Below are positions 35,383-42,552 of a DNA stretch of 64,000 nt, piece by piece. The first letter of the stretch is position 1, and every line of letters starts with the position of its first letter. The stretch spans positions 62,001-126,000 of the forward strand of contig NZ_VUNS01000006.1 of the NCBI RefSeq assembly GCF_009695545.1, read 5' to 3'. The position numbers were made by a program, and so were the translations under genes. This DNA is from Victivallis lenta (GTDB lineage Bacteria > Verrucomicrobiota > Lentisphaeria > Victivallales > Victivallaceae). The notes below the pieces were generated by a model. The model made no database searches. It was given only the letters and a program-made list of their open reading frames with translations, and had not been told where the DNA came from.

Positions 35383-36166
35383 TCAAAGTGCAATCAGTTT
35401 ATTGGGATCGTAAAAAGCGGCTCCGAACGTGACCATCCGGTATCGTTGTCCTTCCCCGACGTGAAGATCATAGAAGAGCAGGTTGATACGGTTGCCGTGC
35501 CGGTCGAAATCCACAACACTGTCATCCACATTGATTCCATTGGCGAAATCACCCTGCCACTCTGCGCCGCTGATTCCGAATCCGTAAGGCCAGCCGTGTT
35601 CCTCATTTTCGTTCGCCGTCTCCGAAACCAGGCCGCGCCGGGAGGGATGGGTGATGGAATGAACGCGGAACCACTTGAAATTACTGTCATAATACTGATT
35701 CGTGGCAAAGAAATTGGTTTCCCGCTCCGGATACTGATTCATGCCGTAGCAGGAAAAATTCAGTTCGCTGACGTTGTCCGGCACTTTGGGGACGACGCTT
35801 TTGCACCCGGTGTAGAACATGCTTTTCGAATTCCACAAGTCGGCGAGCGTCGGATAGCCGTCACCCGACCGGGGAGCGCCTTCCAGATAGATCGAGAGAT
35901 TCTGAATCCACATCCGCTGGTAATCCCGGGCGGTATAGGTTCCGTTCCAGTCGTCCGCATAAAACTGATGGGCCGCGCCGATATTTTTGAGCGTTATTCT
36001 TACAGGTCGTCTTGTGGGCCGCCATGCGCGCCTGCTGCAGCGCGGGCAACAGCAGCCCCGCCAGAATTACGATGATCGCAATAACGATCAGCAATTCAAT
36101 CAGCGTAAAAGGACGAAATCGAAACAAGCCGGTGGACACAGGGGCAAACCGATATCGAAGAGTCAT
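35383..36166 (-). pseudogene. Pseudopilin-like secreted protein, frameshifted by one base
   Basis: The first frame has the prepilin-type N-terminus [28 protein letters not shown]; the residue before Phe is Pro, not the usual Gly. The matching C-terminal part lies in another frame (start of this part: [19 protein letters not shown]) and ends with LLFYDLHVGEGQRY, a processing-associated H-X9-DG-like tail. The switch lies near 35991, and removing one base gives exactly 261 codons. It follows the GGAGG Shine-Dalgarno at the right distance. Such genes are numerous in Lentisphaerota and Planctomycetes; their role in secretion is unproven. Confidence 0.75.
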
Positions 36167-36258
36167 GACGATATTCCTCCATGTTGGACTCCTGATGTTT
36201 CAGTCGGTACTCCGAATCGCTCACTTCCCGTTATCGCGGAAGTGGAAAAGAGGAAAGG

Positions 36259-36831
36259 TCAATCTTTGCCGTCGAACTGAATCCGGCTGATCTCCACCGC
36301 ACCCCTGCCGTCGGCACTGCCGGGTACGAGACCGATATTCAACGAACAGACGGTCTTGAAGTCAGCTCCGCCCGTCAGCAGTTTCAGAGGAATCGATACC
36401 GTCATGAATTCGGCCGGAAGCTCTTTTACTATTTCGGCTCCGACCAGCTTGACCTGCGGGCTGGTTTTATTCGCGGCATCGGCAAGCTGTACCCACACGT
36501 CCTTCAGCTGTTCTCCTTCCGCCTTGCGGATTGTGACCGTCAGGAAGTCAAAAGAGGTGATATCGCTGCCCGGCCCCTGCCAGTTCGTCCAGTTCCAGCC
36601 GCCGCCGGCCCAGTAGTTTTTCCACCCGCCTTCAAACCGCAGAATTTTTGCTCCGCCGGTTTGGGCCGCATCAATCAGGACGAATTTCGTGATATCCTTC
36701 GGGTCGGACCAGGAGGAGCCGCCCGCGTGCTTCTCCCCGTCGAATACAACCAGCGGCGCACCGGCTGCAAAAAGATTCATAACGCAGGCAGACAGCAGAC
36801 AGGCAACCGGGAAAACATACTTTACCAACAT
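36259..36831 (-). CDS. Secreted single-domain protein, homologous to the N-terminal domain of the GH2
   Basis: 190 residues. The N-terminus has a possible lipobox LSAC (Cys16) or, alternatively, signal peptidase I cleavage after AAG. The body reads FDGEKHAGGSSWSDPKDIT and NYWAGGGWNWTNWQGPGSD, clearly related to the first domain of the GH2 enzyme encoded downstream. Aromatic-rich beta-sandwich character suggests a carbohydrate-binding role (inference). It begins 39 nt after the LacI gene with AAGGAGAG, so it is probably co-transcribed with the regulator. Confidence 0.7.
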   Translation of the reverse strand: MLVKYVFPVACLLSACVMNLFAAGAPLVVFDGEKHAGGSSWSDPKDITKFVLIDAAQTGGAKILRFEGGWKNYWAGGGWNWTNWQGPGSDITSFDFLTVTIRKAEGEQLKDVWVQLADAANKTSPQVKLVGAEIVKELPAEFMTVSIPLKLLTGGADFKTVCSLNIGLVPGSADGRGAVEISRIQFDGKD

Positions 36832-36870
36832 GACTTCTCTCCTTGTGTGATGAAAATTCAGGGGGGATAG

Positions 36871-37827
36871 CTATTTCAGGAATTTCACGGAATCACGCGG
36901 AATCAATTGATTGTCCACAAGAATGCGCATCGGATGCTCCGTTTCGTCGTCCAGGAGCCGGGCGGCGATATCGATTGCGTTCGTCACAAGCTGGATATGG
37001 TTCTGCTTCAGCGTCGTATGCGCCGGCCAGAGGTAAGGGGAAATGCTCGGGTGTTCATAGGAAATCAGCGACAGGTCGTCAGGAATCCGCACACCCAGCC
37101 GGTGAAGCTCTCGAATGACTTTCAAAACGGCACTTTCAGAGGAAATGACAAGCGCGGTGAATTTCCGAGAGAGAACATGTTCCAGTACGTCGGAAATCGT
37201 GTTGCCGGTGATGTCGAAACTCCGTTCCGCTTCGCTGTCGACGCCGTGCTGTTCGAGCGATTCCAGAAAACCCAGGCGCCGTTCACTGTTGCCCCAGCCG
37301 CCGAGATGGTCCTGGAGCAAGCCGATTTTACGGTGACCGTTTTCGTACAGATGCTCGTACGCCAGCCGGATTCCCTGCCGATGGTTGACGCCGACGCTGG
37401 AAACGCCGTCGGCGATTTCATTGATCAGCACGAACCGCGTATGCTTCTGCCGGAGCAGCAGCTTCTTGCTTTCCTCAAAGTAAGGAATGGCGATGGCGGA
37501 GTGAATGAAATGCTCCTGCAATTTTTCGATCCGGCCGATGGAAATCAGCTCCAGGCCCAGATTCCGCGCGGAAAGCTGTTGGGCGACATAAGCGAGCATG
37601 GTGGCAAGGTAAAAGTCGCTGTGAATTTCATCGAGGCTCTCGATCACCAGTCCGATGCTGCGCTCTCCGGCGGTGATCCGCGGGGAATATTTTAGCTGAT
37701 GGGCCGTATTCAGAATTTTTTCCCGCATTTTCCGGCTGACATTGGGATGATTTCTGAAAACACGCGATACCGTAGCGAGGGAAACTCCGGCCCGCTCCGC
37801 TATCTCGGTTATGTTTTTTTTATCCAT
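36871..37827 (-). CDS. LacI-family transcriptional regulator
   Basis: 318 residues from ATG 37827 behind AAAGGAG. N-terminal helix-turn-helix NITEIAERAGVSLATVSRVF with the hinge, then a sugar-binding domain (SIGLVIESLDEIHSDFYLATM, GHRKIGLLQDHLGG, LVISSESAVLKVIREL). It heads the operon with the secreted domain protein, pseudopilin, GH2 and GH39, and likely represses it in the absence of the sugar. Two TGAAA-TTTCA palindromes flank its promoter, so autorepression by looping is plausible. Confidence 0.92.
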   Translation of the reverse strand: MDKKNITEIAERAGVSLATVSRVFRNHPNVSRKMREKILNTAHQLKYSPRITAGERSIGLVIESLDEIHSDFYLATMLAYVAQQLSARNLGLELISIGRIEKLQEHFIHSAIAIPYFEESKKLLLRQKHTRFVLINEIADGVSSVGVNHRQGIRLAYEHLYENGHRKIGLLQDHLGGWGNSERRLGFLESLEQHGVDSEAERSFDITGNTISDVLEHVLSRKFTALVISSESAVLKVIRELHRLGVRIPDDLSLISYEHPSISPYLWPAHTTLKQNHIQLVTNAIDIAARLLDDETEHPMRILVDNQLIPRDSVKFLK

Positions 37828-37875
37828 GATCAAACTCCTTTCCGATGGCCATTCCACAAAGCAAAAGGATGTTTA

Positions 37876-37889
37876 TGAAAAAACTTTCA
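37876..37889 (-). promoter_or_regulatory. Operator-like half palindrome O1
   Basis: TGAAAAAACTTTCA, an imperfect palindrome with TGAAA and TTTCA arms, about +26 relative to the predicted LacI-gene transcript. Confidence 0.5.
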
Positions 37890-37914
37890 ATTCATACTTG
37901 GCCTGTCTTAATAT

Positions 37915-37943
37915 ATTATGTGATAATTTTCCATCGATGTCAA
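37915..37943 (-). promoter_or_regulatory. Consensus promoter of the LacI operon
   Basis: TTGACA (37943-37938), a 17-bp spacer and CATAAT (37920-37915). Confidence 0.7.
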
Positions 37944-37960
37944 GTTTATTTGCGAGAAAT

Positions 37961-37978
37961 ATTGAAAAATTTTTCAAT
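37961..37978 (-). promoter_or_regulatory. Operator-like perfect palindrome O2
   Basis: An 18-bp perfect palindrome, ATTGAAAAATTTTTCAAT, about 87 bp from O1 and upstream of the -35. Confidence 0.5.
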
Positions 37979-38059
37979 TTCTGCGGCGGCCGGGTTCCGA
38001 AATCGGGAGCAGCTCTGCAACTCCGCCGGGATCGGGGGGATTCGAAAACGGGTTCGGCG

Positions 38060-38215
38060 TCAGGGGCGGAGGGGGAGCCGGTATGCCCTGCCGGGCATAT
38101 CGGACGCGAGAATCAGCAGAAGCCGTTCAAGTCCGTGTGCGAGCGCTTCGTCCGCTGGAATCGGTTCCGCCGGGAAATCGTCGAAGGAGAGAGGCGGCTC
38201 CAGAAGCCGTTTCCG
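38060..38215 (-). pseudogene. Decayed fragment of the 3' end of the RgpF-like gene
   Basis: A minus-strand frame of about 50 codons ends in TGA at 38062-38060 and encodes KRLLE, PLSFDDFP, EPIP and then AHGLERLLLILASDMPGRAY. The intact gene at 41311 ends the same way, with DVPGRAY, and the DNA match covers about 145 bp. There is no start codon or upstream part. It is a copy of the last 45 residues left by duplication or rearrangement. Confidence 0.75.
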
Positions 38216-38481
38216 GGCGGGCACGCCCGGCGTGCCCGCCTGTAACGCGGATATGTCAGGCTGCTGAGTGTTCGAGTTGCCGCGGGAATAGCAGGAGCGG
38301 AACCCCGAAAAAACTTTATTTGCGCTGAAGTTTCTTCGGAGTTCCGCTCCTGTTTGAATTCAATCACGCAGGACCTGCCGCTTACTGCCGCCTCCGTGCC
38401 GATCCGCCCGATGCGGGGAAGATGGTCTGGTCATACCCTCATCATGCTGCCGGGTCTGCTGAACGTATGCTTTGTCCGTGA
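38216..38481. other. Non-coding stretch with a long hairpin
   Basis: No gene is seen between the RgpF fragment and the symporter stop. The notable item is an inverted repeat at 38292-38352. Confidence 0.6.
38292..38352 (-). terminator. Long hairpin downstream of the symporter
   Basis: Two 25-nt arms beginning CAGGAGCGGAAC and ending GTTCCGCTCCTG enclose a ~11-nt loop. On the minus-strand RNA all positions pair, with two G-U pairs; on the plus strand these become mismatches. It lies 130 nt after the symporter stop. It lacks a final U tract, so it may be a 3' stabiliser or processing site instead of a simple terminator. Confidence 0.5.
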
Positions 38482-40770
38482 TTACTTTTTGTCATCTGTA
38501 TTGTCCACGATCTCCTGGAAGACCTGTCCGTTGTCGGAGGTGTCCACGGTACGCGCGGCCAGATCCTTGAAGAGGCGTATGATATCGACCGTTCCGCCGA
38601 TCGAGAACCACACCGTGGAAATAACTCCGACAATACCGGGCACGAGCAGATAGGCAATGTAGTAGTAGTTGCTCCACCACTCATTCGGCCACGGCGAAAT
38701 GGCGTTCCAGATTACGACCGCGATAAACGTCAGTCCCAGCTGGTAGATGAAACTATAAGTGAATACGCTCCAGGCAATGACCTTGTCGCCGCGCGTGTAG
38801 TCCGGCGTGATGCTCAGCAGCTTGGCGAAAATATTGCGGAGAGTCCAGCTCTGGCGTTCCACGATGTGGCCGTCACTGTATTCGCCGCGATGCAGAAGCT
38901 TGTCCAGATTATACGGCTTGTAGGTGAGGTACGAGCCGATGATATAACTGCCGATCGCCAGCATCATCGAAATGAAGAAGATTTCGTAGCTGTTGATCGG
39001 AAACTTCACTGCATCCATCTGCCACTCGATCCAGGGATTGAAAGGATCGCTGACGGCTCGCAGGAAGTTGTCCAGCGACTCGACCCAGCCCTTGTCCGCC
39101 AGGAACGGATAGATGTGCAGCGCCCAGTTGCGCTGGAAAATCAGTCCGAGCAGCGACGTGCCGCTGCCGAAGATCAGGGCGCACCACGCACCGGTCAGGT
39201 TGCCGAAACGGGTGTACAGACCGAACACCATGATCGGACCGGCTCCGCCCAGCCAGAAGGCGCACATGATCGTCGTGAACATGTTGATATAATCCATCTG
39301 AGAGAAGAACAGGGCTACGACCAGGAAGAAGAGCGATACCCCCACCGTGCACCAGCGCAGCAGGATCATGTGCGTTTTGGGGTCAAGCGGTTTTTTGAGA
39401 AAAGGCAGGACCATATCCTGAATGATGCATCCGGCGGCGTTGAAGATTCGGCTGTCGTCGGTGGAAACCAGCAGCATCACCATCAGTACGCAGAACAGCC
39501 CCATCACGCCGACCGGAAGGATTTTTCCCATCATCGTCGGCATCATCATCTGGTTGTAGAGCGAACGGAATTTCTGGAAGGAGTGGCGTCCCTCGGGCGT
39601 GTCGCCTAATTCATTGCGCACGATATTAAGATACCGGGTATCGAGGTTGTCGTTCTGCGACAGCAGGATGTTGCTGTCGTGGGTGTCGTGCGCCTTGTCC
39701 GGGATCGCCCGCACCGTTTCGATGACCTTGGAACGGACTTCCGGATCCGTGATCGCCTCGCCGGCGACCCGCTCGGACAGGATCTTGCGCATTTCGTTAT
39801 TGGTCACGCCGAACCGGTCTTTGTTGAACGCGAATTCCGGGCTGTTCATAAAGACCACGGTGATGATGCCGATCAGGATCATCATGATCATGGAGAATCC
39901 ATTGCGGAAACTGCCGAGAATACCCGCCATTTTCTGTTCATGCGGGGTTCGGCCGGAGTTGCTCGTATCGTTGCCGATCCAGCTTGCGCGGTTGATGACG
40001 GATGAAATCAGATTGACGATCAGGGCAAATAAATTGAAATCGCGGAGCTTGGCGATGTCATAGGGATTGAGGAAGCTTTCGCCGTCGACACGGTCGAGAA
40101 GAATCGGCGCAAGATCCACGTCCCAGGAGAATTTCAGGATCACGAAGCCGATGATGACAACGAAGATCGGGTAGCTCATCAACCCCTGGATCGAGTCGGT
40201 CACCAGCAGGGAGACGCGGCCGCCCGGCCAGATCACGAGTGTCGCCAGCGTCAGGCACATTACCACGATAATGGCGTAACACGGCAGGTTGATTCCGCAG
40301 ATCATCACCTCATGCGGCAGGCCGAGGAAGTAGATGAAGAAGTTGGTTGCGATGGCGGGCCCGATCGCGTTGGTCACCATCTCCGCCGTCGTGCTGACGA
40401 AAGCGGTGATGAAGCGGAAACTCCTGCTGCCGTAACGCAATTCGATGAACTGCCCTTTGGAAAGACACTTGGTTTCGCGCCAGCGGTAGGTGCAGAAACC
40501 GGTCAGCGCCAGTACGATACCGATCGGCGCGGTAATATTTGCCCAGAATGCCACGCCGAATCCGGTCTGGTAATATTGTTCCGCATTGGCAACGAGGGTA
40601 ATGACGGAAAGTCCGGCCATCAGGTCGCCTACCGAGATCACATAACGGCCGGCTACGCGGCCGGCCGCCAGATAATCCACCACTCCTTTGACGTATCGTT
40701 TGGAGAAGAAAGCGATCCAAACGACAAATGCAATCGGCAGGATAACGATCAGCCAATCAATCCACGACAT
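38482..40770 (-). CDS. Sodium:solute symporter family protein, long form
   Basis: 762 residues, much longer than the ~500 of typical SSS transporters. The core has SSS features: YLAAGRVAGRYVISVGDLMAG, the TEMVTNAIGPAIATN and NRASWIGNDTSNSGRTPHEQKM segments. Extra hydrophilic insertion (residues ~320-400) and additional C-terminal helices with a charged tail follow. ATG 40770 is chosen over an upstream TTG because a GGGGGG Shine-Dalgarno lies at the right distance. It probably imports the sugar or organic-acid product of the GH2/GH39 enzymes encoded downstream on the same strand. Confidence 0.88.
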   Translation of the reverse strand: MSWIDWLIVILPIAFVVWIAFFSKRYVKGVVDYLAAGRVAGRYVISVGDLMAGLSVITLVANAEQYYQTGFGVAFWANITAPIGIVLALTGFCTYRWRETKCLSKGQFIELRYGSRSFRFITAFVSTTAEMVTNAIGPAIATNFFIYFLGLPHEVMICGINLPCYAIIVVMCLTLATLVIWPGGRVSLLVTDSIQGLMSYPIFVVIIGFVILKFSWDVDLAPILLDRVDGESFLNPYDIAKLRDFNLFALIVNLISSVINRASWIGNDTSNSGRTPHEQKMAGILGSFRNGFSMIMMILIGIITVVFMNSPEFAFNKDRFGVTNNEMRKILSERVAGEAITDPEVRSKVIETVRAIPDKAHDTHDSNILLSQNDNLDTRYLNIVRNELGDTPEGRHSFQKFRSLYNQMMMPTMMGKILPVGVMGLFCVLMVMLLVSTDDSRIFNAAGCIIQDMVLPFLKKPLDPKTHMILLRWCTVGVSLFFLVVALFFSQMDYINMFTTIMCAFWLGGAGPIMVFGLYTRFGNLTGAWCALIFGSGTSLLGLIFQRNWALHIYPFLADKGWVESLDNFLRAVSDPFNPWIEWQMDAVKFPINSYEIFFISMMLAIGSYIIGSYLTYKPYNLDKLLHRGEYSDGHIVERQSWTLRNIFAKLLSITPDYTRGDKVIAWSVFTYSFIYQLGLTFIAVVIWNAISPWPNEWWSNYYYIAYLLVPGIVGVISTVWFSIGGTVDIIRLFKDLAARTVDTSDNGQVFQEIVDNTDDKK

Positions 40771-40839
40771 AATTTTATGTCCCCCCAATTCTTTCTTGGT
40801 TTACTGTTTATTGTATTTCGTAAAATAAAAAAACGGAAT

Positions 40840-40867
40840 AATATACCATGAGATTTCCAAAAGTAAA
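40840..40867 (-). promoter_or_regulatory. Extended -10 promoter of the symporter
   Basis: TTTACT (40867-40862), a 16-bp spacer, TGGTATATT with -10 at 40845-40840. Confidence 0.55.
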
Positions 40868-40880
40868 GACCAAATTGGTC
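40868..40880 (-). promoter_or_regulatory. Palindrome abutting the symporter -35
   Basis: GACCAAATTGGTC, a 13-bp perfect palindrome with a central base, directly upstream of the -35 box; a possible activator or repressor site. Confidence 0.4.
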
Positions 40881-41310
40881 CGGTAGGCTTAAATAAATGC
40901 CATAAATTTCCCGAAGGACCTATAAAACTATTGATAATACATGATAGTTGATTATATAAAATCTCTTTGGAAAGTTTTTTTCTTATCTTCGAATCTTCTC
41001 GCATGGCATTGATCGGTGACGAATATCGGAGTAATGGATTGCAATTTTGCTTCGATGCGTTCGATGGCTGCCTATGTCAACGTGATCCGGCAGTTTTCAG
41101 GCGCCGGCTGTGCCGCTGATCTTCCTGCGCGGAGAGGCAGATCGCGGCAAAGTTGAAAATTTTGCCCTGAGCGGTCCCGGATGAACCTGGCTGTAAACGG
41201 AGTTTTCCCGACCTGCATACGGTGTGCTTTCATCATTCCAGCAGGCACGGGAGGTTCTTTCCGTCAGAGCGGGTTTCGCGTATGGCGGTGTGCGGTTCCG
41301 GATAGCGGGG
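40881..41310. other. AT-rich intergenic region without a gene
   Basis: The first ~120 bp are AT-rich and then base composition rises. A 67-codon minus-strand frame (40801-41004) overlaps the promoter and has no Shine-Dalgarno or recognised domain. I see no RNA gene or repeat here. Confidence 0.6.
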
Positions 41311-42552
41311 TCAGCGGACGGCGGTGAGCCGGTATGCCCTGCCGGGTACGTCGGACGCGAGAATCAGCAGAAGCCGTTCAAGTCCGTGTGCGGGCGTTCC
41401 GTCCGGCGGAATCGGCTCCTCCGGGAAATCGTCGAAGGAGAGCGGCAGCTCCAGAAGCCGTTTCAGGGCCTCCGAGCGCGCCCAGAACATGCTGCCGTGC
41501 GGAAAATCGACAACCGGAAATTGCCGGATATCCAGATCCGTGTACCGGTTGAGCAGCCGTTCCGCTTCATCGTAATTGCAGCTCCAGCCGGTCGCCGGGT
41601 CCGGCGTCACATCGGCGGGCGGCGCGGGATAAACGAACTTGCCGTCCCGGGAGAGCAGCTCCCGGATGCCTGCAACCCGTTCGGGGCTCCCGAGCAGAGA
41701 ATCAAGGGTGCTGCCGAGCCAGCCGGAGAGGCGCCGGTCGTGCGGACTCTTCTTGCTGTGGATATGGCAGATGAAATCGTATTCCAGCAGCCTTCGCCCG
41801 AACCGGACGATGAACGGGGCCAGGTCCCGGCCGCGGTTCGGAACCGTCTCCACCGCTGTCGGAAGGCCCGGAAACGCGGCGGCCAGCCGGGCCGCCGTCG
41901 TTTTCCGGACGGAGTCGGAACTGACCGACACGAACAGGTCGAAGCTTCCGGGAATATTCCTCAGCCTGCCGATGAAGCCGTCGAGCATCTCCGGGTAGAA
42001 CAAATGCAGATGCACCGCCGTGCGCCGGGCGGCCGTTTCCCGGTCCGGAACCGTATGCAGCTCCGTGACTCCGAGGCGCGCAAACGACTCGCGCCGCACC
42101 TCGCTGAGTTGTGCGGGCGGCAGCGCGATCCGGCCGAAGCCGGAGGCGTTTCCGCCGCTGCGGATGCAGTGCCAGAGCGGATTGATCGTTGTCTGCACGA
42201 TCTCCGGATGGGCGGCGAGGTAGCGGGCGGTATCGAAGAATATGCAGGGATTGCGCAGTTCCGCCGCGCCGCGCCGGACATAATGGGTAATCGGGTGGGT
42301 CGCCAGGCGGCCGAATTTGGAAATGACCGGGAGACGCTTTTGGCCGAGCCGGTACAGACGGCTGCGCCTGACCGGAAGGAACGCATCCGGGTTTTCATTC
42401 CAATACCAGAGCGGACAGAAAAGCTCGCGCTTTCTCAGGGCGCGGATGACGTAAAAATCGTACAGCAGCCGGGCGGCTTTCCCTCCGCCGCCCGCAAGAA
42501 TCCATGATTCCAGATTGCGTGTTTTCGAAGACGTCACTTGATCTTTCCGCAT
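41311..42552 (-). CDS. RgpF-like (rhamnan synthesis F) glycan protein
   Basis: 413 residues. One FDxxxYLxxHPEI-NPLWHCIRSGG repeat (residues ~105-140), common at the front of capsule glycosyltransferases, precedes an RgpF-type domain: HLHLFYPEMLDGFIGRLRNI, VPNRGRDLAPFIV, CHIHSKKSPHDRRLSGWLGS, and MFWARSEALKRLL near the end. RgpF proteins take part in rhamnose-rich polysaccharide building, though the precise reaction is unsettled. It overlaps the preceding GT gene by 19 bp and is the last gene of the wzm-wzt operon. Confidence 0.85.
   Translation of the reverse strand: MRKDQVTSSKTRNLESWILAGGGGKAARLLYDFYVIRALRKRELFCPLWYWNENPDAFLPVRRSRLYRLGQKRLPVISKFGRLATHPITHYVRRGAAELRNPCIFFDTARYLAAHPEIVQTTINPLWHCIRSGGNASGFGRIALPPAQLSEVRRESFARLGVTELHTVPDRETAARRTAVHLHLFYPEMLDGFIGRLRNIPGSFDLFVSVSSDSVRKTTAARLAAAFPGLPTAVETVPNRGRDLAPFIVRFGRRLLEYDFICHIHSKKSPHDRRLSGWLGSTLDSLLGSPERVAGIRELLSRDGKFVYPAPPADVTPDPATGWSCNYDEAERLLNRYTDLDIRQFPVVDFPHGSMFWARSEALKRLLELPLSFDDFPEEPIPPDGTPAHGLERLLLILASDVPGRAYRLTAVR

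Noticed and set aside
37931-37940. CCATCGATG in the LacI promoter spacer resembling the uxaB palindrome
   Set aside because: Only the centre is shared and symmetry is lost outside it; likely chance.
40801-41004. 67-codon minus-strand ORF
   Set aside because: It overlaps the symporter promoter, has no Shine-Dalgarno and no domain.
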